Below the pieces are notes generated by a model. The model saw only the letters and a list, made by a program, of their open reading frames with translations, ran no database searches and had not been told where the DNA came from. A DNA stretch of 64,000 nt from Silene noctiflora (Eukaryota; Streptophyta; Magnoliopsida; Caryophyllales; Caryophyllaceae), in contig VHZZ01000026.1 of assembly GCA_009801015.1 (NCBI GenBank), positions 370,374 through 434,373 on the forward strand, written 5' to 3'. The translations under genes were made by a program, and so were the position numbers. This document shows, one piece after another, positions 23,160 to 34,553 of the stretch (the first letter of the stretch is position 1; every line of letters begins with the position of its first letter).

Positions 23160-26100
23160 ATAGTGTACACATCATTTTGAGCCGTTCGGAAAGCCGTATC
23201 GGTTCATGTTTATTTTTCTCCCAGGTTTTCAACTTCATGTCCAGATTCGTTTCAGGAGTCATCTTATTCAATTTTCCCCCGAAACTGGTTTATCGCACAC
23301 CGACAACCTCAAATGTCATCCATTATTCCTCAAAATTTGTAAGGACGTTTTGGCTGACCCCAGAAACCATGCTTGTGATTTACGCATTTTTGTTCCGGGA
23401 CTCTCAAATCCGGAAAATCATGTATTATACACTCCATTTTAACCGTTCAGGAAAGCCGTATGGGGTAGTTTTTTTTTTTTTTTTCTCCCGATTTTCCTAC
23501 CACGTTTCCAATGTCGCTTCAGTAGTTGCCCTATTCGATTTTCACCCCCAAATAACAAGTATTTTCAACAAATTCAAACGAGTATTCGATTTTCGTACGA
23601 GACTGATTTATCACACACCGACAGCCTCAAATGTCATTCGTTGCTCCTCAAAATTTGTGAGGCTGCCTTGGCTGACTCAAGAAACCGTGATTGTGATTTA
23701 CGGACAATTTTGTTCTGGGACCATGAAATCTCGAAAACTATGTATTTATTATACACGCAATGTTGAGCCGTTCGGGAGGCCGTATTTCTTTTTCTACCGA
23801 TTTTTCTATAACGTGTTCGGGCTCGTTTCATGAGTTGCCATATTCGATTATAGCCCCAAATAACAAGTATTAAACCAATTCAACAAATATACGATTTTCG
23901 CACACCAACAACCTCAAATGTCATCCATTGCTAGACAAACTTTGTGAGGACGCTTTATCTAACTTGAGAAACCGTCCATGTGATTTACGAACATTTTTGT
24001 TCCGGGACCTGAAATCCCAAAATCCGTGTAGTATGCACTTCATTTGAGCCATTCGAAAGGCCGCATTGGGTCATGTTTATTTTTCTCCCGAATTTTTAAC
24101 TTCGTTTCCAGGGTCATTTCAGGAGTCACCTTATTCGATTTCAGCTACAGATAACAAGTATTAAACCAATTTTAGCGAGTATCTGATTTTGCGCTCAAAA
24201 CTGGTTTATCGCACACCGACAACCTTAAATGTCATCCGTTGTTCCTCAAAATTTGTAAGGCCGCTTTGGCTGACCCGAGAAATAGTGCTTGTGATTTACG
24301 GTTATTTTTGTTCCGGGACACTGAAATTCCGAAAATCGTGTATTATACTATCCATTTTGGGCCATTCGGGAGGCCGTACTGGGACGTATTTTTTTTCTCC
24401 CTATTTTTATACCACGTGTCAAGTGTCGCTTCAGTAGTTAGACTATTAAATTTCCGCCCTCAAATAACAAGTATTAAACCAATTTCAATGATTATTCGAT
24501 TTTCGTCCGAAAATGGTTTATCGAACGTCGACAACCTCAAGTGTCATCAGTTGCTCCTCAAAATTTGTGAGGCCGCTTCGGCTGACCCGAGAAACAGTGT
24601 TTGTGATTTACGGTCATTTTGGTTCCGGACACTAAAATCTCGAACACCGTGTAACTTCATTTTGAGCCGATTGGAAGGCCATATCGGCTCCTGTTTCTTT
24701 TTCTCCCAGTTTTTTTTACCACGTGTCCACGGTCGTTTCAGAACTTATCCTATTCGATTTCAACCCATAAAACCAATTTTAATGAGTATCCGATTTTCGC
24801 CCCAGACCGGTTTATCGCACACCGACAGCCTCAAATGTCTTTCGTTGCTCCTTAAAATTTGTGAGGCCGCTTCCCGCTTTGGCTGACTCGAAAAACCGTG
24901 ATTGTGATTTACGGACAGTTTTGTTCCAGGACCCTTAAATCCCGAAAACTATGTATTATACACTCAATATTGAGCCGTTCGGGAGGCCGTATCGGATCGT
25001 ATTTCTTTTTCTACCGGTCTTTCTATAACGTGTCCGGGTTCGCTTCATGATTTACCATATTCGATTATAGCCGCAAATAACAAGTATTAAGCCAATTTCA
25101 ATGAATATCCGATTTTCGCACGAGACTGGTTTATCACACACCGGCAGCCTCAAATGTCATCCGTTGCTAGTCAAAATTTGTGAGGACGCTTTATCTAACC
25201 CGTAAAACCGTCCATGTGATTTACAGAAATTTTTGTTCTGAGACCCTGAAATCTAGAAAATCGTGTAGTATACACTTTACTTTGAGCCATTTGGGAGGCC
25301 GTATCGGGTCATCTTTATTTTTCTCCTGGGTTTTCAACTTCGTTTCCAATGTCGTTTCAGTAGTTGGCACTAGTTGCCCTATTCGATTTCAGCCCAAATA
25401 AACAAGTATTAAACCAATTTTAACGAGCATCCGATTTTTCGCCTGAAACTGGTTTATCGCACACCGACAGCCTCAAATGTCATCTGTTGCTCCTCAAAAT
25501 TTGTGAGGACGCTTTGGCTGTTTCGAGAAACACTGCTTGTGATTTACGGTCATTTTTGTTCCGGGATACTAAAATCACAAAAATCGTGTATTATACACTC
25601 CATTTTGAGTCATTCAAAAGGCCATATCAAGTCCTATTTTTTTTCTCCTAGTTTTTCTACCACGTGTACATGTTCTCTTCAGGAGTTACCATATTCGATC
25701 TTAACCCCAAATAACAAGTATAAAACCAATTTCAATGAGTATCCGATTTTCGCCCCAAACTGGTTTATCGCGCACCAACAGCCTCAAATGTCATTCGTCG
25801 CTCCTCAATTTTGTGGGGCCACTTTGGCTAACTCCAGAAACCGTGATTGTGATTTACGGACAGTTTTGTTTTGGGGCCCTGAAATCCCGAAAACTATGTA
25901 TTATACACTCAATTTTGAGCCATTCGGGAGGCCGTATCGGCCATCGGGCCGTATTTCTTTTTCTACCAGTTTTTCTATAACGTGTCTGGGTTCGCTTCAT
26001 GAGTTACCCTATTCGATTATATCCCCAAATAACAACTATTAAACCAATTTCAACGAATATACGATTTTCGCACGAGACTGATTTATCGCACACCGTCAGC

Positions 26101-26330
26101 CTCAAATGTCATCCATTGCTAGTCAAAATTTGTGTGGACGTTTTATCTAACCCGAGAAATCGTCCGTCCGATTTACGAACAATTTTGTTCCCGGACCCTG
26201 AAATCCCGAAAATCGTGTAGTATACACTTCATATTGAGCCGTTCGGGAGGCCGTATCAGGTCGTGTTTCTTTTTCTCCCGATTTTTCTATCACGTGTCCA
26301 GGTTCGTTTCTGAAGTTTACTTATTTATTG
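23160..26330 (+). repeat. ~313-bp satellite, array 2 (mainly trimeric order)
   Basis: Ten full monomers plus a partial leading one, inverted relative to array 1. The landmark AAATGTCAT recurs near 23311, 23629, 23916, 24227, 24539, 24833, 25152, 25475, 25786 and 26104 (spacing 287-323). Three monomer types can be told apart by the block after this landmark. Open reading frames in this stretch follow the repeat and change frame from unit to unit, so they are not genes. Confidence 0.92.
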
Positions 26331-26838
26331 TCTTTACTAACTTGGTTTTTTAATTGATCTATTAAATCGTCTATTTACCATTCCAATTACTCGATAGCCT
26401 AATCATCTACAATTTAGTTTGACCAAATAGTACACAAATCTAACTAAAATTCATCAAATCTCCATTATCACTTTATGTTTCATAATGGAGGTTTTTAATA
26501 GTAGGTTGTGCTTATTAAAAGCAATTTACGAGGCTTCTCATATGGATGATGGTACAACATTAATGAGTAAGAATAAATGTCAAAGTACGGTTGTTCGATA
26601 ATGATAAAGTTAGTGGAGAGTTTAAGAAAGTCACGATGGAGAAATAAGTAAGAAGTTGAGGAATACAATGTAAAATATAAAAACGGTTTTTTTTAATATG
26701 TGCCTTATAAAAAAATGTTTTTTTAAAGGCACACATCATTAATTTAGAGTAAAAAAAAAAGATTGTTGAGAATAAATGAAAAAAAGAAAAGAAATAATAA
26801 TACAGTACAAAAAACCGAAAAAATTATGGATACACCCC
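26331..26838. other. Intergenic, no feature seen
   Basis: AT-rich single-copy-looking sequence between satellite array 2 and the LINE insertion. Confidence 0.4.
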
Positions 26839-26854
26839 AAAATATCCCAAAACT

Positions 26855-27113
26855 CGGCAGGAGTGGGAGGTTGAGGTTGCGGAGGCGAAAGCCGCGGTCT
26901 TGGGGCTAAAGATGGTGAGACAAATGAGGGCTGAAGTGATAATTCTGGAATCGAATTCCCTTGAATTGACCCATAGTATGACTCATTTGATGCCACTCGA
27001 ATTTTCGACACGTGTTTAGTTGGACTCGTACCCCGAATCTATTAGTGATGTAATTGCTTCCGACTTTATGTTGGCTTTCGAGTAATAATATTGTCTTTCC
27101 CTTCAAAAAAAAA
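26855..27113 (+). mobile_element. 5'-truncated LINE (RNase H end) with 16-bp duplication
   Basis: A 259-bp insertion flanked by AAAATATCCCAAAACT (26839-26854 and 27114-27129, identical). It ends in an A run that merges with the right-hand copy. The plus strand reads EWEVEVAEAKAAVLGLKMV and then RAEVIILESNSLELTH, which matches the RNase H domain carried by plant L1-type LINEs (usual ESDS here ESNS, so the catalytic Asp is changed), followed by a 3' untranslated stretch. Severe 5' truncation, A tail and long duplication are the marks of target-primed reverse transcription. It lies about 470 bp upstream of the cyclin start codon. Confidence 0.85.
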
Positions 27114-27169
27114 AAAATATCCCAAAACTTTTTCTTTTGGGACGAATAAATCTTTGAAAAAGAAACTCA

Positions 27170-27275
27170 AACGGTAACTTATAAATCTTGTAGAGCACTA
27201 AACAATCTCAGCCATTAGATCAAATAACCAAACAAATCCAACGGCTATAATTCAAAACCATCAAACATTACCGTT
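27170..27275 (+). promoter_or_regulatory. MSA elements of the cyclin B promoter
   Basis: TCCAACGGCTA at 27237-27247 matches the mitosis-specific activator consensus YCYAACGGYYA at every position. A second core AACGG lies at 27170-27174, and a third is inverted as CCGTT at 27271-27275 (reverse complement CCTAACGGTA). Three-repeat MYB factors (MYB3R) bind such sites in G2/M genes. A TATATA at about 27404-27409 may be the TATA box. Confidence 0.75.
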
Positions 27276-27579
27276 AGGGAGCGTTCTCCCTCCTTAAACT
27301 CCCAACAAAAAACTCACAAAATTCACAATTTCATCCATCATTCTTCAAAATCCCATCTTTTCTCTCTTTTTTCGTCATCGAAAACACGTAAAAGATCGCA
27401 ACTTTATATAGAGAAGATTTGAAAAACGATAAGAATTTCTTGAAATAGTGAAGTTTTTGTTAGTAGAAGTGGCTTGGGAAAATAGTGAAGAAGGGGAGAC
27501 AGGCAATAATAGCCGTCTCCATTCCTTCATTTCATCGATTTTTTCGAGTATCGGTGGCGTTTTTGGACAATCCCAAGTT

Positions 27580-30528
27580 ATGGATTTGAGAATTGATGTC
27601 CCTCCTCCTCCTCCTCCTCCTTCTCAGTGCCCCATTAAAATTACTGGTTTGTTTTCAATTTTTCTAGTGAAATTAATGGTTCTTGTTTCTGGGTATTTCA
27701 TCTGTTTTTACGGGTTTATCGTCTTTTTTGCGTTGATTTGCTGAATGATTCTTGTTTTGGGGGTATTTTCTTGGCTTTTTTCGGGTTCTTTATAACCTAG
27801 ATTTTGTGATTCAGCTTCTTTTGTTCATAATTGATCATAAAAAGTTCCAATCTTTCTTCTGTTTCAGCATTACAATTCATTATATGTCTGTATTTGCTCG
27901 AAAAATCGAAAATCTTGTTGATCATACTTCAACAGTTTAGCTGATAATGTTGGTTGATAATTAAATGCTCGAAAAATCGGAACTTTTTTGTTTTAATATG
28001 AATCTTGCAGCACTGTTGAGCATGTTTGATCAGAATTCAGCAGTTCAGCATATTAGCTGATGATGTTTGTTTATGATTAAAGTTTAATTTCTTGATATTT
28101 TTCATCAGCTATGATCCTTTAGATGACTGTATTTTCTCGAAAAATCGAAACTTTCTTGTCTAAATATGAATCTTGCAGGATTGCAGCACGGTTAAAAAAC
28201 ATGTTTGATCATACTTTTAGCTGATGCTTTGCTAAATGTTTATACTTAGCTCGAAAAATCGGAACTTTTTTGTCTTAAAATGTGAATCTTGTTGATCATA
28301 CTTCAGCAGTTTAGCTGATAATGTTGGTTTATGATTAAAGATCCTCCATATGTCTATGTTTGCTCGAAAAATCGGAACTTTTTTGTCTTAATATGAATCT
28401 TGCAGCACTGTTGAACATGTTTGATCAGAATTCAGCAGTTCAGCATATTAGCTGATGATGTTTGTTTATGATTAAAGTTTAATTTCTTGCTATTTTCATC
28501 AGCTATGATCCTTTAGATGACTGTATTTTCTCGAAAAATCGAAACTTTCTTGTCTAAATATGAATCTTTCAGGATTGCAGCACTGTTAAAAAACATGTTT
28601 GATCATACTTTTAGCTGATGCTTTGCTAAATGTTTATACTTGCTCGAAAAATCGGAACTTTCTTGCCTAAATGTTAATCTTGTAGCCTGTAAAACATGTT
28701 TGATCACTCTGCAGCATTTTTGCTGCTGTTGGTTTATGATTAAAGATCCATTCTTTGCTATTTTTCACCCATTAAGACCCTCTATATGTCTGCCTGTGCT
28801 CGAAAAATCGAAAATTTCTATCTAGATGTTACTCTTGTAGTACTGTTTTGATTAATTTTCTGACTGGTTTAAATCTTAATTGGTATCAGAAGACCCAAAG
28901 CAGAAGAAAGAAGCCGGAAATCGTCGAGCTCTTCAAGAAATTGGCAATTTGGTTAATTTTCAGAATGTTCCCATCATCAAGTAATTTCTAGTCTTCTTTT
29001 TTCCGAAAATAAAACTTCATGAAATTAATTTTTGGGGCTTAAAATAGTTGACAGTTTTCGATAATTTGCTTGTTTTAGAAGCTTGGGTGCCTTATCACTT
29101 GCAAATGATCAAGGAGCAGCTAACAAGAAAAAGGTTACACTTAAGCCGGAACATGATACAGTCATTATAATAAGCTCGGATGATGAAGAAGCGGAAAATG
29201 AGAAGAAGAACAAAAAGAAAAGAATTCTGAGTGGAAATAAAAGCTCTAGGAAGAAGAAAGCACATAGTCTCACTTATGTCCTCACGGCTCGCAGCAAGGT
29301 GATCATCAAACTGTTTTATGATGTTTTTGTGTATCAGTTAGTCTTGTATGAGACGGACTCAAAAATCCTTATGTATTCCTCATTGGGCTGATCTGGTATA
29401 TAAGACAGTCTGATGTAAGTTTTTGTGTTTGCCCATTCGACAGATGGCCTGTGGATTAGGAACTAAGCCGAAAGATGAGGTAACAAACATTGATGATGTT
29501 GATGCTAATAATGAGCTAGCTGTGGTTGAGTATGTAGAGGACATCTACAAGTTTTACAAGGTTGTCGAGGATGAAAACCGAGTGAGTAATTACATGCCGT
29601 GGCAATTCCACATCAATGAGAAGATGAGGATGATTTTAGTCGATTGGCTGGTCGAAGTTCATAACAAGTTTGAACTGTTGCCTGAGACCCTTTACTTGAC
29701 AATTGATATTGTAGACCGGTATCTTTCGAGGAAGATTGTGTCTAGGAAGGAGCTTCAACTGATTGGTATCAGTTCAATGCTCTTGGCCTGCAAATATGAA
29801 GAAATTTGGGCACCTGAGGTAATACTGTTGAAATCGAACTCCCCGTCTATTCATTACAGAATCAAGTGTAGATTTTTTTACTGATGTTAGTGATTTATTT
29901 ACCCTCAGGTGAATGATTTCATCTGTATTTCTGATAATGCATACACCAAAGAACACATACTTGCTATGGAGAAAGAGATTCTAGGAAAGTTGGAGTGGAA
30001 TCTCACAGTTGCGACCCCATATGTCTTCTTACTTAGGTTCATCAAGGCTACACTTCCTGCTGACAAGGAGGTATATACATACAGTTCCCTTATATTCGGC
30101 AATGACACTGATATGAAACACAAAACTTGTATGAAACGATCTTACATGTGAGACCAAGTGACTTGCTATTCCTGAAATATAACGTGCGCTGTATTTCTGT
30201 GTAGATGGAGAACATGGCATTTTACATGGCAGAAAGTGGCCTGTTGCAGTATCAGGTCGTGGTGTCGTTCTCCCCATCGCTGATTGCTGCTTCAGCAGTA
30301 TACGCAGCCATCCACAATTTGGGCGGAACTCGTGGTTGGACTGAAACACTGAAGCACTACACAGGCTATTCTGAGGAAGAACTTAAGGGATGTGCAAAAA
30401 TGTTGGTGAAATATCAAATGTCAACCAAAGAATGTAAGCTGAAAGGAGTTCACAGGAAGTTCTCGAGTATTGATAGAGGCGCTGTCGCCCTTCTGCCACC
30501 ACCTTCCAAATCTCTGGACAGTATTTAG
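27580..30528 (+). CDS. G2/mitotic-specific B1-type cyclin
   Basis: Six exons, 27580-27646, 28890-28980, 29079-29298, 29444-29818, 29909-30070 and 30205-30528, sum to 1239 bp or 412 residues, normal for plant cyclin B1. It activates CDK at the G2-to-M transition. The N-terminus has a proline run and then the destruction box RRALQEIGN (R34 to L37) for APC/C degradation. A lysine/serine-rich basic region follows (KKNKKKRILSGNKSSRKKK), probably nuclear-targeting. The cyclin box spans about residues 160-400, including RMILVDWLVEVHNKFEL and EILGKLEWNLTVATPYVFL. The C-terminal FSSIDRGAVALLPPP is typical of subgroup B1. Exon 1 starts at the first ATG, which follows an in-frame GTG-led open stretch that is not used. 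Regulation at G2/M is supported by the MSA elements upstream. The 3' end faces the molybdopterin synthase gene. Confidence 0.95.
27967..28650. repeat. ~395-bp direct repeat in cyclin intron 1
   Basis: The segment at about 27967-28255 recurs at about 28363-28650, nearly identical. Inside and around it the short motif CTCGAAAAATCG occurs eight times between 27897 and 28810, so the intron seems to have grown by repeated duplication. Confidence 0.8.
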
Positions 30529-30880
30529 TAAAGATTGCGAGATTTTTTTAAGTGTTTTTGTAAGATATGGTGTTGTTTTTTAATTTGTATCTCTATTTTG
30601 GTTCAAGTAGATCATGCTATATCATGATCATGTTTCCAAGATAGTTGTTTGTTGGTGAAAAGGTTTCTAGATTGTAAAACCAAACGCAGATTTCTCTAAT
30701 ATTTATGTTATTCAGGCTATTTTTTTTGTTTGTCGATTCTCCCTGCAGGAACTACTTCTGGTTTAACGGAAACTTGTACCCAGCGAAAAGAGCGAGATGC
30801 TATTACATGTGAGACCAACCTATTATTACCCTTATATACAAGAGATAACTTGCTGTATCAGTTCTAACTAAATGACAGAA

Positions 30881-31150
30881 ACGCGACAAATTTGCCAAAA
30901 AAAATCTCAACAGTAGAGTTTTTCTGTTGAGAGAGGACCATAGTTTCTGAATAGTCGGGAAATAAGCAAATTACACCACCATTCACTATCACAGAGAACA
31001 AAAGAGAAGAAACGACAAAAACGCGACAAATTTGCAAAAAATGCTCAGCAGTAGAAACTCTGTGAGACCATAGTTCTGAATAGTCAGGAAATAAGCAAAT
31101 TCACCATTCACTGAATTACTGGTAAATTTTATTACTGAGAACAAAAGAGG
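30881..31150. repeat. 140-bp tandem duplication between two 3' ends
   Basis: ACGCGACAAATTTGC starts at 30881 and again at 31021, with the same order of words after each (CAGTAGA, GACCATAG, CTGAATAGTC, GAAATAAGCAAATT, ACAAAAGAG). It lies between the cyclin and molybdopterin synthase stop codons (30529-31367), probably within 3' untranslated sequence. I see nothing else there. Confidence 0.8.
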
Positions 31151-31367
31151 TTTGCTTGTTTCGATGTACAAGTACAGTAAACAACTTACGAGCAAATTTT
31201 CTACAAGTCTCAAAATTTACTGTATATTGTAAGACAATTAGATCTGAATTAGACCTGAATTGCACAACCCGGAATGACTCAGTTGACCGACTCAGACCTG
31301 GCCTGAATGACACATTTGTCAGGCCTAGTAGTATTATTAATCCTCCTTTCTATCTCGCCATAACCTT

Positions 31368-32069
31368 TCAATGAGTCTCTGCCTCCTTTGCCGCTCCTAC
31401 TATCTCATCATCTACCTTAACCTTGGAACCGCAACAACTCTTCTTTCCCCTCTTTGCGTCCTTAGTCTCTCCGGCAATCTCGTTATCTACCCTTACCTTG
31501 AAACCGCAACAACTCTTCTTTCCCCTCTCTGCCTCCTTGGTCTCTCTGGCAATCTCGTTATCCACTCTAACCTTGGAACCGCTGCAACCCTTCTTCCCAT
31601 GACTCGGTTTTCCAAGTTCAAATTTCCTCTCTAAGAACTCGGAGTTCTCCTTCCAAACCTCACCATTGGCATAGACCTCTTTCTTCCAGATTGGAACTGA
31701 TGCCTTTAATTCATCGATCAAATACTTGCAAGCATCCAATGCATCAACACGATGAACAGATGATATTGCGACAAAGACACTAGTTTCAGCAACAGGAACA
31801 CGCCCAAGCTGGTGAGCCACAGCAATTAAGTTCAAATTCCACATTTCTCGAGCTGTAGAACATATGGACTTAATGCAACGTATTGCCATAGGAACATACG
31901 CTTCATATCTCAGCTCAACAACAGTTTTCCCATCAAAGGAATCACGTGTAGTGCCTGAAAAAGTCGCAATGGCACCACATTCGGGGGCACGAACAAAATC
32001 TATGTACTTGGCAATATCTAGGGGGTTACCCTCATCAAGAATTTCGATCAGTGTTTTCTCTTCGGCCAT
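31368..32069 (-). CDS. CNX6: Molybdopterin synthase large (catalytic) subunit, MoaE/CNX6
   Basis: One uninterrupted coding exon of 233 residues. With the small sulphur-carrying subunit (CNX7/MoaD) this enzyme turns cyclic pyranopterin monophosphate into molybdopterin in the cytosol. Family blocks visible are GAIATFSGTTRDSFDGKTV (32-50), LRYEAYVPMA (53-62), HQLGRVPVAETSV (86-98), the SSVHR block (103-107) and the active-site VPIWKKEVYANGEVWKEN (125-142), which contains the conserved lysines. The MoaE domain ends near residue 150. After it come three consecutive 25-residue repeats (158-182, 183-207, 208-233), each of the form GKKSCCGxKVRVDNEI, at DNA level an exact 75-bp period. This tail is longer than I expect for plant homologues. 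A leader intron at about 32945-32093 is likely (donor CCAG/GTTTGT). Confidence 0.93.
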   Translation of the reverse strand: MAEEKTLIEILDEGNPLDIAKYIDFVRAPECGAIATFSGTTRDSFDGKTVVELRYEAYVPMAIRCIKSICSTAREMWNLNLIAVAHQLGRVPVAETSVFVAISSVHRVDALDACKYLIDELKASVPIWKKEVYANGEVWKENSEFLERKFELGKPSHGKKGCSGSKVRVDNEIARETKEAERGKKSCCGFKVRVDNEIAGETKDAKRGKKSCCGSKVKVDDEIVGAAKEAETH

Positions 32070-32330
32070 TTAAAAAACTTGGCTAAGTGCTTCTAACCTA
32101 TGCAGAAGCAAATTTACGGACTATGACCTTCACGTTTGACAGAAAATAAGCGTTTGTCCTACACAATACACCTAGCTGGTTGTGCCTATTTTCACAAGGT
32201 TTTCAGAGGATAATACACACACACACACCCTGCAGAGTCAAACCACATTAAAGTTTAGAGGCATAACTCATAAGCATAGATAGAGTATAATACGACGACT
32301 ACTACTGCTGCTGCTGCTACTGCTACTGCT

Positions 32331-32400
32331 CCTACAACAACAACGTTACCCCAGTGCCTCAAAAGCCTTGGCAAATAGCGGGGCAACACAGCATTACTCT
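32331..32400 (-). mobile_element. SINE 3' fragment with (TTG)n tail
   Basis: Minus-strand fragment with TACAACAACAACGTTACC and CAGTGCCTCAAAAGCC followed by AAATAGCGGGG. It is the same element as at 39820-39940, here shorter and more diverged. It lies in the probable leader intron of the molybdopterin synthase gene, next to a trinucleotide (CTG/CTA) run at 32297-32330. Confidence 0.65.
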
Positions 32401-32945
32401 TGTTCTATACGTCTCAGTCGACTTATCAATATTCTACTTTCTTTGTGGCCGCGAATATTTCACATTCTATTCTCCATAATCCTTGCCTTTATTATTCTTT
32501 GATAAATCATGCTTATCATTTTCAAAATTATCACAATCACACACTCTTTTCCACTTCATGATAATCATGAAATCTTCCCAATTACTCTTAATAATCATAA
32601 TTTACATGTCTAATCAATCCTATTAACACAGTCAACCCAACTCAACTAAATTTCTGCTTTAGAAACACACTGCTCAATTATGAGTAAATTTTGGGCAATA
32701 CTGTTGACGGGATTTGAACTCAGGTCATGAGTACCACGCCACATTACAATAGAGATTAGTGATTTATGATTCAATTGGTCTCTTTTAGGACGATATTCCC
32801 GTCTTAAATAAGAATTTGTCTATTATGATTAAAACCCAACAAACAAAACACCAGATTAAACAAAACCCATCAAAATTATAACATTAAACATTGAAAAACA
32901 ATCATGGGTACAAATGATTAACAGTTATAAAGATGTAAAACAAAC

Positions 32946-33392
32946 CTGGAGAAGAGAAAGAGAATTATTATTGCGTAGAACAATTAATCCCTTTTGGGTG
33001 TTGGAAGGACGTCCTCCCGGAAGACACAAGTATTTTTCGTATATTAATTGTATGTAGAAAGTCAAAAGTGAGATGGTGTCGCCATAGCCAAATCACCAAA
33101 GAAAAATGACTTTGGCTTACCTACTGGCTAGTGGCTACTACTGCTTTTGTACCTTATCAGCAAACGGGTTAATCGGGTTGGATGTAAGTTGAGGTTCGAG
33201 TCATTCACGTTTGAATACTAAAGTATTCATGTAGAATTTAGGTCAAATCGGTTTATTTCGGGTTCAGGTCAATTTCGAATGAGTGTTAATAGAGGTGGAA
33301 AAAAGTGTGTGCTAGGTCGGGCGACTCGCCTCATGGACCGAAAAAATACACGGCCCGCCTGCCGAGCCCTTCTAAATGTTGAAAAAAAAATA
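32946..33392. other. Intergenic, GGGTTAATCGGGTT-type repeat
   Basis: Upstream of the molybdopterin synthase leader. At 33160-33280 short GGGTT/CGGGTT phrases resemble the GC-rich repeat tracts elsewhere in the window. No gene. Confidence 0.35.
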
Positions 33393-33834
33393 CGGATAAT
33401 GCACGCGGTGCCCTTGAGGTATGATATTTTGCCCAAAATACCCAATTTTTTGATCCGGGAAACTTTAAGAGGCCATAACTCGGGCTTACGATTTCCGAAA
33501 GTGATAATTTTTTTTTTTCAAATCGATCATCTTTACGAGAACTACGATTTCAAAACAAAAATTATCGTATTTGGATCCCGTAGTTAGGAGTTATTGCGTG
33601 TCAAAGTTTTTTTACCGAACAAACTTTGAATGACCATATCTCTTGGTCACGAATTTCAAACTCAACAATTTTTTTTCAAGTCGTAGTTCTCAGAAAGATG
33701 ATCAATTTGAAAAAAAAAATTATCACTTTCTGAACTCATAAACACGAGTTATGGCCTCTTGAAGTTTTCCGGATAAAAAAATTGGGTATTTCGGGCAAAA
33801 AAGCAAACTTCAAGGACACCGCGTGCATTTTTCG
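33393..33834. mobile_element. Mutator-like foldback MITE, CGCGGTGCC family (copy 1)
   Basis: A 442-bp element with ends CGGATAATGCACGCGGTGCC and GGACACCGCGTGCATTTTTCG. The arms are inverted repeats along nearly the whole length, apart from a central part. Flanks AAAAAAATA at 33384-33392 and 33835-33843 are an exact 9-bp duplication. No coding capacity. Confidence 0.85.
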
Positions 33835-33843
33835 AAAAAAATA

Positions 33844-34553
33844 AGAATTTGTCTACCAGTGAGCTTGGGCCAAACTTAAGGGAGCCGATTGACCCAATCT
33901 CGACCCACATCCTCACATGGGCCAAATTGGCTCATATGTTAGAGTGTAAACCGGGCTACTATTCGGTCCTTAATTATGGTTACAGTGAAACACCTACAGC
34001 ACCTGTCGGTAGCGAATAATCCTGGTGTAAAAAATAATCGTCCATACATTGATGTAGGAGGGGACACCGGGGAGGCTGATAGTTGCGTTCTGGATATAAA
34101 TCCGTTGATACGACAACTGCCTTAGATCTTCAATAACCCGAAAAAATCATGAATAGATAAAATAAAATAGATCTCAGGATACCGAAAACAACTCAACACA
34201 CATTCGATTACAAATCGACACACACAAATTACAATAAATCAATCTCAGTGTCATTTTACTTGAAAAAACATACCAGTGACAATCAAATAATCAATCAGTC
34301 TCTAAAAGACATGCTATTAAGAATACAACTCAGGGATTACGATACGATGAGCCATTAAAAAAGGCCGATTAAAAGAAGATCCCTTTATGGTTAGGGGAGG
34401 AGAATGGTCGGAGACATTGCACAAGCCATCGCCCACACCTTCACACGACACAGTCGAACACTCTCCTCGAGCCTTTGTATTGATACAGCCTAATATACAC
34501 GGTACAGTTGATAGAATGATAGTTACATGTAGCCCAAAGATGAGCGGCATGGA
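33844..34553. other. SCAB1 3' flank
   Basis: Downstream of the SCAB1 stop codon. Presumed 3' untranslated sequence near 34330-34553; the rest shows no gene or repeat I recognise. Confidence 0.4.

Noticed and set aside
285-26330. Centromere
   Set aside because: The satellite arrays are only 2-3 kb long and the surroundings are full of intact genes. Higher-order repeats alone do not make a centromere.
23156-26353. Long open reading frames on the plus strand in this region (up to 225 codons)
   Set aside because: They run through the satellite monomers and recur with the same words (HTDNLKCH, HTPTASNV) in different frames. This is repeat periodicity without coding evidence.
26739-27106. Minus-strand reading frames over the LINE copy
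   Set aside because: They are the antisense of the LINE RNase H region and low-complexity flanks.
27448-27579. N-terminal extension of the cyclin from 27448
   Set aside because: It has no ATG start, only a GTG. The first ATG in frame is 27580 and gives a normal-length B1 cyclin.
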